Below are positions 45,527 through 53,099 of a DNA stretch of 64,000 nt, in pieces. Under the pieces are notes generated by a model. It saw only the letters and a program-made list of their open reading frames with translations. It made no database searches and was not told the origin of the DNA. This DNA is from UBA10348 sp002469915. Lineage in GTDB: Bacteria > Bacteroidota > Rhodothermia > Rhodothermales > UBA10348. Location of the stretch: positions 154,663 to 218,662 of the forward strand of contig JAQWHM010000019.1 of assembly GCA_029249345.1 (NCBI GenBank), read 5' to 3'. How positions within the stretch are numbered: position 1 is the stretch's first letter; every line of letters begins with the position of its first letter. Made by a program: the position numbers and the translations under genes.

Positions 45527-46837
45527 TTACTTGGATAGCATGGCGCGGCGTTTTCGGACAATGGCGAAGGCAAGCTCAAGGGCTTGTTCTCCATTTAAAC
45601 GTGGATCTACCTGGCTTTGATAGGCGCGATGGAGATCTTCCTCTTCGAGGCCTCTTGCACCTCCTATACACTCGGTTACGTTTTCACCGGTCAGTTCAAG
45701 GTGGACGCCGCCAAGAATGGTACCATGGTCGGCGTGGAGGTCGAAAGCTTGCTCTAATTCACTTTTGATATTGTCGAATCGCCGAGTTTTGATTCCGTTA
45801 CTCAGCGTCTCCGTATTTCCATGCATGGGATCACACGCCCAGAGCACCAATCGGCCTTCTCTCTCAACGTGTGCCAGCAACGGTGCTAGACCATCTGCAA
45901 TTTGATTGGCTCCAAAACGAGTGATGAGCGTAATGCGGCCGGCTTCATTGTCTGGATTGAGTCGTTCGAGGAGGGAAATGAGACCGTCAGTAGTCGTACC
46001 TGGACCAATTTTTAGGCCTAAGGGATTTCGAATACCGCGGGCGTATTCCACATGTGCTCCATCCACGTGGCTGGTACGTTTACCGATCCAAGGGAAATGG
46101 GTGGAAAGATTATACGTGGGCGCATCTTTCAAAGCGCGTCGCGTGAACGACTCTTCGTACGGCAGCAATAGGGCTTCGTGGCTCGTATAAAATGAAACAC
46201 GATCTACGTCTCCAATAGGGTTTGTTGAAACGGCCTCCATGAAATGAAGGGCTTCCAATATGGCATCCACAATTTGTTGGTACTCCTGGCGCAATGATTC
46301 ATGCCGCACAAATCCCAGATTCCAGTATTCCGGATGATGCAAGTCGGCAAATCCACCTTCGCCCAAAGCCCGAATGTAATTGAGGGTCATGGCCGAATGC
46401 TCATAAGCCTGAATCATGCGTTCCGGAGCTGGGCGACGCGCATGCCTTCCAAACTCTGGCTCGTTCACAATATCCCCGCGGTAGGACGGGAGCACTTGGC
46501 CATTGCTTTCTTCAACATCAGAAGAGCGGGGTTTGGCATACTGTCCGGCGAATCGGCCGACCCGAGTGACCGGAAGGCGTAAACCATAAACCAGGACCAA
46601 ACTCATCTGTAACAGCACCTTCAGACGGTTGGCGATAATGTCTGGCCGACATTCACTGAATCGCTCGGCACAATCACCGCCTTGCAGTAGAAACCGATTT
46701 CCTGCTGCAGCATCTACAAGCTGAGATCGAAGATTTTCAATTTCCCAAGGGGTGACCAATGGAGGTTTATTCTGTAATTGACCAACAACAGAATTAAGCT
46801 TCAGCTCGTCTTCAAACGCTGGCTGTTGCTCGGCCAC
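45527..46837 (-). CDS. Class II DAHP synthase
   Basis: A 436-residue enzyme starting at GTG 46837. It condenses PEP and erythrose-4-phosphate to DAHP, the first shikimate-pathway step. Class II motifs are FLLQGGDCAERF, VTRVGRFAGQYAKPRSS, FADLHHPEYWN, HFPWIGKRTSHVDGAHVEY and LVLWACDPMHGNTE. It lacks obvious N-terminal regulatory extensions. Its operon with DUF1611 and the epimerase is unexpected for an aromatic pathway gene. Confidence 0.95.
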   Translation of the reverse strand: MAEQQPAFEDELKLNSVVGQLQNKPPLVTPWEIENLRSQLVDAAAGNRFLLQGGDCAERFSECRPDIIANRLKVLLQMSLVLVYGLRLPVTRVGRFAGQYAKPRSSDVEESNGQVLPSYRGDIVNEPEFGRHARRPAPERMIQAYEHSAMTLNYIRALGEGGFADLHHPEYWNLGFVRHESLRQEYQQIVDAILEALHFMEAVSTNPIGDVDRVSFYTSHEALLLPYEESFTRRALKDAPTYNLSTHFPWIGKRTSHVDGAHVEYARGIRNPLGLKIGPGTTTDGLISLLERLNPDNEAGRITLITRFGANQIADGLAPLLAHVEREGRLVLWACDPMHGNTETLSNGIKTRRFDNIKSELEQAFDLHADHGTILGGVHLELTGENVTECIGGARGLEEEDLHRAYQSQVDPRLNGEQALELAFAIVRKRRAMLSK

Positions 46838-47065
46838 GAATGTACGCCATGAGTCTGGCGACCATCCTGGGGTTGGGGTATGTGCGATGTGATGCAGGGC
46901 CTAGGGGCGTTTGGTGAAAGTATGCGAAGATAAGTTAGGCGTTAAAAGCGAGAACTGCCGGGGCTGTATTTCGGGTAAAAATTTGTCTGAATCCACCGTT
47001 CAGAGAACCACCCACCGTACAAATCGTTCGTTCCACGTTATTTAGCGAAAAAATATCCAAGATCT

Positions 47066-47974
47066 ATGAAACGGTCGTTTTTGTTCTATTTGTTACCCGT
47101 AGTGGCCATTTTGCTGTATTCAGGCTGCGATAATGCAAACTCTCTTCCACCAACGCCTAAACTTCGGATAACGTTGGACACGGACGATCTTACGCCCTTA
47201 GTAGATGGTTTTTCCTATAAGGCATGGGCACGAGTTGGTGATGTGTATTTTGGTACAGATGCCTTCAACGTTAACGAAACGGGGCAGTTTACAACAGCCT
47301 CCGGTACGTTTAGAGATAAGTCTTTCGTTCTGGCCGCTGATGTGACTGATGCTGACCTGGTGGTCATCTCTGTTGAAGGAAAAAGAGGAGGAGGTGATGC
47401 ACCTTCCGAATCGGTAGTATTGGCGGCAGATGTGACAGGAGATACTATGACACTTTCAGCCAGTCATCCCGCCGCCCTGGGCGCTAGTTTTTCAGCCTCT
47501 TCGGGGCAGTTTACGATCATGACACCGTCTGATACTGATCCAACCAATGAAACACACGGCGTTTGGTTTGTTGCTGGATCCGGTGATAACCTTTCTGCAG
47601 GACTAAGTCTTCCCGCACTCCCAAGCGGTTGGGTGTACGAGGGATGGGTAGAAACGGCTGATAATGGTCGGTTCTCAACCGGAACGTTTACGGCCAATTC
47701 AGGGCAGGATTCGAGCTTTTTCTACTCAAATCCTGACGTGCCACCGTTTCCAGGCGAAGATTTTCTGTTCAACGCACCTGCTGGTGTCGTATTTCCACTC
47801 GATTTGAGCGGGCATACCGTTACCATTACAGCTGAGCCATTCCCAGATGACACGATTGCGCCGTATGGAATAACAGTGTTACAGGGAAGCATTCCTTCTG
47901 GTGTTCAGGGCGGAAGCGTCCATGCACTGACGGGCACTTCCATCGTCCCGTCAGCTACTTTGACGATATTTTAG
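47066..47974 (+). CDS. Lipoprotein of unknown function with RskA-like beta repeats
   Basis: A 302-residue protein with a lipobox (LLYSGC, Cys21). Two beta-rich halves share a YKAWARVGDVYFGTDAF / YEGWVETADNGRFSTGTF pattern that recalls the beta-domain of anti-sigma factors of the RskA type, here without any membrane anchor or HTH. The upstream 228 bases (46838-47065) show nothing I can support. Its stop overlaps the convergent hibernation-factor gene by 4 nt. Confidence 0.65.
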   Translation: MKRSFLFYLLPVVAILLYSGCDNANSLPPTPKLRITLDTDDLTPLVDGFSYKAWARVGDVYFGTDAFNVNETGQFTTASGTFRDKSFVLAADVTDADLVVISVEGKRGGGDAPSESVVLAADVTGDTMTLSASHPAALGASFSASSGQFTIMTPSDTDPTNETHGVWFVAGSGDNLSAGLSLPALPSGWVYEGWVETADNGRFSTGTFTANSGQDSSFFYSNPDVPPFPGEDFLFNAPAGVVFPLDLSGHTVTITAEPFPDDTIAPYGITVLQGSIPSGVQGGSVHALTGTSIVPSATLTIF

Positions 47975-48327
47975 TCGATACTATCATCTTCAATTTGCCG
48001 ATTGCCATGTGCTCTTTTTCGGCGATCTTTTAGGTGGGATCGAGATTTCCTGAGCTGCCTCTCTGCCGCTTCGTATGCTTCTTGGATGGCTTCAGGGATC
48101 GATGCAGACTTATGTGAGCCAGCGATATTGTCAGGCTTGTGATACAACACCATTTTAGCCTGATACATATTCACGGTTGGCTTTCCGGATAGTTGTTTAA
48201 TGGATAAATACGCGCCTGATATGTCGTGATGTCCTTCTTCGAGTTGGTTAATCTTTGTCTCAATCCAATCCTGGGTGTCCTTAGAGATTTGTAAGTGATC
48301 TAAGTGTAATTCGACGTTGATTGCCAT
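47971..48327 (-). CDS. hpf: Ribosome hibernation promoting factor / RaiA-like, short form
   Basis: A 118-residue protein with the HPF fold pattern (VELHLDHLQISKDTQDWIET, INQLEEGHHDISGAYLSIKQ, IPEAIQEAYEAAERQLRKSR) and a basic tail (HLKDRRKRAHGNRQ). It binds the 30S decoding centre and silences ribosomes in slow growth. There is no long-form dimerisation domain. The 138-base upstream gap holds a short hairpin (GGTGTA/TACACC at 48418-48431). Confidence 0.87.
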   Translation of the reverse strand: MAINVELHLDHLQISKDTQDWIETKINQLEEGHHDISGAYLSIKQLSGKPTVNMYQAKMVLYHKPDNIAGSHKSASIPEAIQEAYEAAERQLRKSRSHLKDRRKRAHGNRQIEDDSID

Positions 48328-48465
48328 ATTTCGATGTGCCTAGAGTTTTGAAATGTTGACTCTAGACGGCGTACCCTCTGATTTTAATAAAAGCCTTCTT
48401 TTTTTTAGAAATGTAAGGGTGTACCTACACCGTGCGTAGTGTCCCCCACATCCTTTCTTACGTCA

Positions 48466-49938
48466 TCAGAATCCGTACAGTTCTCCAAATTTTGATTGGG
48501 CATAGTGCATCCATGATTCTGACGATAATTCAGATCCTGTAGCGTCTAAAAGGATTTGTCCAGCTGTTTTTCGTCTGCCGTGTTGATGGACATTCGTACG
48601 GAGCCAATCAAGTAAAGCGCTGAAATCACCTTGGGAAGTTTTTGCGTCAAGGTCTGGAATCGCTTTTTTTGCCGCATTGAACAGTTGGGTCGACATCAAA
48701 TTACCCAACGCATAGGTTGGGAAATAACCTATGGCTCCCAGAGACCAATGAATATCTTGCAGTACACCATCTGAATCTTTGGATGGCCGCACTCCTAGCC
48801 AGCTTTCCATGCGGTCGTTCCACTCCTCAGGCAGATCCTGAATACGAATTTTTCCGGCAATCATATCCTGTTCCAGTTCAAACCGGAGCATGATATGGAG
48901 GTTGTAGGTGACCTCATCGGCTTCTACTCGAATAAGAGAAGGGAATACCGTATTGATAGCTTTGTAAAACGTGTCCGTGGTTTCAGATCCGAGAGCATCG
49001 GGAAAAGCTTTACGAGCATGAGGAAAACAATAGTCCCAAAAGGGTCGAGATCTTCCAATCAGGTTTTCCCACATTCTGGATTGGGATTCATGCATTCCCA
49101 GCGAAGTGCCGTCTGCAAGCGGGGAGCCTTCGAGGGCCATGTCGATGCCTTGTTCGTACATCGCGTGTCCCGCCTCGTGTAGGGTCCCGAAAAAACCCGG
49201 ATTAAAAAACCGATCCTCCATTCGTGTCGTGATTCGGACATCGGTAATGGAAAATGCAGTTGAGAAAGGGTGGGTCGAAAAATCCTGTCTACCGTAGTGG
49301 GTGTTGTAACCCATTTTCTCAATGACCTGCATTCCGAGCTTCCACTGAGTGTCCCGAGGGAATTCCCGATGCACGATTCCGTCGCAGGTAGCGGGGGATT
49401 CAGCGATCCTTGACACGAGTGGGATCAGATCTGCTTTGAGTTCGCTGAATACACGTGTGACCTCAGCAGCCGTCATGCCTTCTTCGTATTGATCTAGCAG
49501 GGCATCGTAAGGCGACTCCTCGTATCCGAGGGCTTCCGCATGTTGGATGGTGAGATCGACAATTTTACTCAGATGAGGTGCAAATTTGCTGAACTCGTCA
49601 TTTTCACGCGCCTCTTGCCAGGCACCTTTCGATAGACCTGAAGCTTCGGCCAGTTCTGCGATTAGAGAAGAGGGCACGCGTGTAGCTTTGTCGTAGTCTT
49701 TCTTTGTTACGCGCACGAGATCTGCATCGATCGCTGATTCTGGAGCAGCCTGTTCAAGGAGCGTTCCTGTTTCCTCAGATATGAGGATGTCGTGAGCCAA
49801 GGATCGCAAGGTGGCAATCTGGCGGGCGCGGCCTTCGGCCGCGCCCGCAGGCATATACGTTTCTTGATCCCACTCCAAAATGGCAGCTGCGTGGCCTAGG
49901 TCTGTAATGCGGGAAAGGCGTTCTCGAAGAGTCTGCAT
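48466..49938 (-). CDS. M32-family carboxypeptidase (thermostable carboxypeptidase 1 type)
   Basis: A 490-residue metallopeptidase. The zinc motif is GTLHEAGHAMYEQGI (HExxH), with the downstream GMHESQSRMWEN supplying the third ligand. N-terminal AAILEWDQETYMPAGAAEGR and C-terminal GAIGYFPTYALGN are typical of M32. It removes C-terminal residues from peptides in the cytoplasm. A perfect 12-bp hairpin (49822-49848) falls in codons of the conserved PAGAAEGRARQ segment. Confidence 0.95.
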   Translation of the reverse strand: MQTLRERLSRITDLGHAAAILEWDQETYMPAGAAEGRARQIATLRSLAHDILISEETGTLLEQAAPESAIDADLVRVTKKDYDKATRVPSSLIAELAEASGLSKGAWQEARENDEFSKFAPHLSKIVDLTIQHAEALGYEESPYDALLDQYEEGMTAAEVTRVFSELKADLIPLVSRIAESPATCDGIVHREFPRDTQWKLGMQVIEKMGYNTHYGRQDFSTHPFSTAFSITDVRITTRMEDRFFNPGFFGTLHEAGHAMYEQGIDMALEGSPLADGTSLGMHESQSRMWENLIGRSRPFWDYCFPHARKAFPDALGSETTDTFYKAINTVFPSLIRVEADEVTYNLHIMLRFELEQDMIAGKIRIQDLPEEWNDRMESWLGVRPSKDSDGVLQDIHWSLGAIGYFPTYALGNLMSTQLFNAAKKAIPDLDAKTSQGDFSALLDWLRTNVHQHGRRKTAGQILLDATGSELSSESWMHYAQSKFGELYGF

Positions 49939-50135
49939 AGCCGGGAAGAGGAGGTTGGTTGGGTGATGAGATCAAGTATGTAAAGTCGATTTCGTGTAGG
50001 GAATATACCCTGAAACTTGTCTGCTTTACACGACAAACCGTGTGGACATTTTCTGTCAAAGAATCGAATACCTCGTTCGTAGTTGGTAAGAGGCAGGCAT
50101 GTATAACCAAAAGGGCGAGGCCCTGGGGCAAGTCG

Positions 50136-51056
50136 ATGAAACGCTTCAAAGTGCTGGTCCCAACAGACTATTCAGAAGGAGCTGAGTTAGCGCTCGAGCA
50201 CGGATTGTATTTAACTCGCAAATTTGAAGGGGATCTACACGTTCTAAACGTAGCTGAGCTCCCCACCATCATAATTCCCGACTTTCCGACAGAAATCTTT
50301 GATATGGCCAGAGATCAAAGCTTGCTAGAAATGAAGGCCGCTCTCGAAGAATTTGGGGATGATCTACCGCCTATTCGCCGAGTGGTCTTGCCGGGAATAC
50401 CCTCTAAACCAGCGGCTGACGTAATCGTTGAGTATGCGAAAGAGGCTGAAATTGATTTCATTGTAATGGGTACTCATGGGCGTCGTGGACCTCGACCATT
50501 GTTGCTGGGAAGTGTCACTGAGGAAGTTGTTCGACGTTCACCTTGCCCGGTGTTCACCGTTCGAAATATGAAGAAGTCTTGGCCCCTTCCTATTATTGAC
50601 AAAATTGCTGTACCCATTGACTTCTCTGAACGATCTAAACAGGTTCTGGGTGTCGCTAGTATGTTTGCAGAGCACTATGGTGCTTCACTCACGCTAGTTC
50701 ATGTGATAGGTGTCGACTTCTATCCGTTCTATGGATTTGCGGTCGATCCTATCAAACAGATTGAAGCGAATATGCGCACGAGTTCTGAGAAGAAACTAAA
50801 AGCGATGGTCAGTGAACTACAAGGTGCGGGTATTACCTCTGATTGGTGCACCATTTCTGGTCATCCAGCGCGAGAAATTGCGACTTTTGCTGACCTAAAT
50901 GATATCGACTTGATCGTAATTGGATCGCACGGAAGAGCTGGGTTCGAGCGCATGATGCTCGGCAGTGTCTCCGAAAAAATCCTGCGATCTGCGCATTGCC
51001 CTGTAACGGTAGTAAATACAAGTGGTGATGCTGTTCAGATGGGAATTGCCGCCTGA
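50136..51056 (+). CDS. Tandem universal stress protein
   Basis: 306 residues from the ATG at 50136; the frame stays open upstream to 49959 without USP features. Two UspA domains: the first (1-145) opens FKVLVPTDYSEGAELALEHG and carries GTHGRRGPRPLLLGSVTEEV; the second (about 150-300) opens IDKIAVPIDFSERSKQVLG and carries GSHGRAGFERMMLGSVSEKI. Both retain the G-2x-G-9x-G(S) ATP-binding pattern. It is expected to support stress survival; the partner is unknown. Confidence 0.93.
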   Translation: MKRFKVLVPTDYSEGAELALEHGLYLTRKFEGDLHVLNVAELPTIIIPDFPTEIFDMARDQSLLEMKAALEEFGDDLPPIRRVVLPGIPSKPAADVIVEYAKEAEIDFIVMGTHGRRGPRPLLLGSVTEEVVRRSPCPVFTVRNMKKSWPLPIIDKIAVPIDFSERSKQVLGVASMFAEHYGASLTLVHVIGVDFYPFYGFAVDPIKQIEANMRTSSEKKLKAMVSELQGAGITSDWCTISGHPAREIATFADLNDIDLIVIGSHGRAGFERMMLGSVSEKILRSAHCPVTVVNTSGDAVQMGIAA

Positions 51057-51099
51057 ATAGAATCGATTATCCTCAGACCTGATGAATAAACGGTGAGTT

Positions 51100-51135
51100 G
51101 AACCCAAACGGCCCCTTCAAGGGCCGTTTGGGTTC
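51100..51135 (+). terminator. Strong hairpin after the universal stress gene
   Basis: GAACCCAAACGGCCC (51100-51114) and GGGCCGTTTGGGTTC (51121-51135) form a perfect 15-bp stem with a 6-nt loop. A long T run is missing, but it lies 43 nt after the stop and just before the tRNA promoter. Confidence 0.75.
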
Positions 51136-51145
51136 GTACATATTC

Positions 51146-51176
51146 TTGACTGAGGCGAAGCATAGGCGTAACTTTG
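51146..51176 (+). promoter_or_regulatory. Bacteroidota-type promoter of tRNA-Thr
   Basis: TTG (51146-51148), a 20-nt spacer and TAACTTTG (51169-51176) match the -33/-7 consensus of Bacteroidota housekeeping sigma factors. Transcription would start near 51183, about 33 nt before the mature tRNA. Confidence 0.75.
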
Positions 51177-51215
51177 CGCCCTTGCCAAGATCCCGGCTAA
51201 TCCGGGGCGACGCAG

Positions 51216-51288
51216 GCCGATGTAGCTCAGTTGGTAGAGCGATTCACTCGTAATGAATAGGTCAGCGGTTCAAATCCGCTCATCGGCT
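51216..51288 (+). tRNA. tRNA-Thr (anticodon CGT)
   Basis: A 73-nt cloverleaf: acceptor GCCGATG/CATCGGC, D arm GCTC...GAGC, anticodon stem ATTCA/TGAAT with loop CTCGTAA (anticodon CGT, reading ACG), and T arm AGCGG/CCGCT around TTCAAAT. The discriminator is U and CCA is not encoded. Confidence 0.96.
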
Positions 51289-51296
51289 CCCTAAGT

Positions 51297-51329
51297 AATG
51301 CCTCATTCGTTCGCGGATGAGGCATTTTT
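51297..51329 (+). terminator. Terminator of tRNA-Thr
   Basis: AATGCCTCAT (51297-51306) pairs with ATGAGGCATT (51317-51326), with CG/CG inside, followed by T residues. It starts nine bases after the tRNA. Confidence 0.88.
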
Positions 51330-51467
51330 GGTTTAAGTACAGTCGGTAGGCCTTGGAACCCCTAAATCAAAGGGACGAATTATTGATTTTAGTTCAGGGT
51401 CGTCGCAGATCACGCATCAACGACCAGGCATACATAGACAAACGCCCCTCCTGAGTCACCACCGTCA

Positions 51468-52746
51468 TTAAGTTCGGCATGTTTCGATTTTTTCTAAAAT
51501 AGCCTGACGCAGGGCCTCATAAACGTGTAGATTTTCTTCTTTAGACCGGACGGCTATGCGAAGCGCCTGAGTCTCTTCATGGAGCGTCATGTTGCCGAAT
51601 TCTCGCAAGAAAACACCCTCTTTTCGACATCTAGAAGCAATAGTCTCAGCTGAAGGGGCTGCCGCTTCTAGGTGTACAACGATGAAGTTGGCCACTCCCT
51701 CAAGTACGGATTCAACGCCCGGAAGTGATTGGATGAGTGCGACGAGCTCGTGGCGGTTCTCCGCGGTCTGAGCGTACATGCGTTCATAGTACTCCGGATC
51801 CTTGAGTGCTTGGATACCGGCAATCTGACCAATGTGCCCGACGACCCAAGGAGGCGTAACAAGCTTCAATTGGGAGGCGCGCTGTGCCGATGTGAGGTAC
51901 CCCACACGGGCCCCACTCAGTGCGTAGCATTTCGACATGGTCTTACAAACGATCAGGTTGTCGAGTGATGGTGCAACGCGCTCAAGAGAATGGCTTGATC
52001 CTACATAGTCGATGTAGGTCTCATCGACCCAGAATAAGGTAGATCCCTTGGTTGCGCGGATAGTATTAAGAATATGTTCGGTGTCAAGAAACTGCCCAGT
52101 TGGACTATTTGGATTGACAAGAATGACCAAGTCATAGCTTTTCAGAATTGAGGGATCCAGACTACTTGGGTCTACGGCATAGTCATTTTTGGCACTCAAC
52201 TGAATTCTATCTACACGACATGATTTTAGTTGGTCGGTAGCGAAAGCGTATTCACCATAGGTCGGGTCCAGGATGAGAACCCTTGCCTCATTCGGGAGCA
52301 AGTGTGTGAAGGCGCGGAAGATCACTGGTTATGGCTTCTAAAACTCCCGGAGCCGGAGGGTACCACGCATCCAACACGTCGGCTGTTACAATTTGCTTGG
52401 AGCTTTCGAGGTCCTCAAAGGTGTCACCAAGGGCGGTAATGGAGGCCCCCCCATGGTAGCAGGCTTGGGGCTGATGAATCTCAAAAGGAAGTCCCCATTC
52501 GAAGTGGCGTTCGAGGTATTGCACGAGCTCGGTACGGGAAGCTGTCATGTTTAACAGTCTTTCCAGCCCGGCAGTCATCAGCTCGTAGGTAACCATGCCA
52601 CTTTGAACAAATTTATTCGTTCGTTCAAGTCCCAATTTTTCGTAGAGCGACGAAGGACGTCCGACGCGTCCCAAGGCGACGATGTGGGTTGCTCCATGTA
52701 CACTGAGCCATCGAAGTGCAGCATACATCAGACCGGTTGCAAGTCT
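51468..52746 (-). pseudogene. Broken GNAT-like/aminotransferase fusion gene
   Basis: Two overlapping frames encode parts of one protein. The upstream frame (to stop 52288) has a GNAT-like tail (SVHGATHIVALGRVGRPSSL, YEKLGL) followed by an aminotransferase start (CYHGGASITALGDTFEDLE, DVLDAWYPPAPGVLEAI). The downstream frame (52325-51468) has ILDPTYGEYAF, LVILVNPNSPTGQF, WVDETYIDY and the PLP-lysine motif TMSKCYALSGARVGY. Between them the expected substrate-loop region ending in GSSD is missing and the frame shifts near 52300-52340. The 5' end is also lost: no signal or start is visible before the junction at about 52747. The C-terminal half keeps the PLP lysine but is unlikely to act alone. 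Confidence 0.75.
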
Positions 52747-52749
52747 TGA

Positions 52750-53013
52750 TATGCGCGCACCTTTACGCGAATTGGTCGCGAAAGAGGGGGAGGACCTGTC
52801 AGCCGCGCTGGGTACGAATCGCAGGTAGGTCCTTCAGGCGCTTTGGTAGTTGGGAGCCCAGATGAGGTGGCTGAAAAGATCCAGCGACACAGCGAGGCAC
52901 TGGGAGGACTTGTACGCTTTCAGTTACATATGAACGTGGCTGAGCTAAGTCACGATCAGCTCATGACGGCAACTCGATTACTGGGTGAACGCGTAAAGCC
53001 TCAACTGGGATAA
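52750..53013 (+). pseudogene. C-terminal remnant of an LLM-class flavin-dependent oxidoreductase
   Basis: An 87-codon frame opens straight after TGA at 52747 with no start codon. It reads YARTFTRIGRERGGGPVSRA, then GPSGALVVGSPDEVAEKIQR and MTATRLLGERVKPQLG. The VGSPDEVAEKI motif and the ending are those of luciferase-like monooxygenase family proteins of about 330-350 residues, so roughly three quarters of the gene is missing. It points away from the broken aminotransferase, and both lack their N-termini at the shared junction. Confidence 0.72.
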
Positions 53014-53029
53014 GCCTCAACTGGGATAA
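52998..53029 (+). repeat. Perfect 16-bp tandem duplication at a stop codon
   Basis: GCCTCAACTGGGATAA occurs at 52998-53013 and again at 53014-53029 without change. The first copy carries the stop of the LLM remnant. Confidence 0.95.
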
Positions 53030-53034
53030 GCATC

Positions 53035-53074
53035 AAAAAGAATCGGGCGCGAGACTTTCGTCTCGCACCCGATT
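53035..53074 (-). terminator. Terminator of the giant T9SS gene
   Basis: AATCGGGCGCGAGA (53041-53054) and TCTCGCACCCGATT (53061-53074) form a stem of 13 pairs with one mismatch. On the minus strand it is followed by a T run (53039-53035). It lies 25 nt beyond the stop at 53100. Confidence 0.87.
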
Positions 53075-53099
53075 GCAATGTAAACAGGTTGTTTTCCTT

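Noticed and set aside
52753..52840. Extension of the broken aminotransferase frame upstream of 52747 on the minus strand
   Set aside because: The frame is open there, but the plus-strand reading matches LLM oxidoreductase sequence much better, so the minus reading is taken as a shadow.
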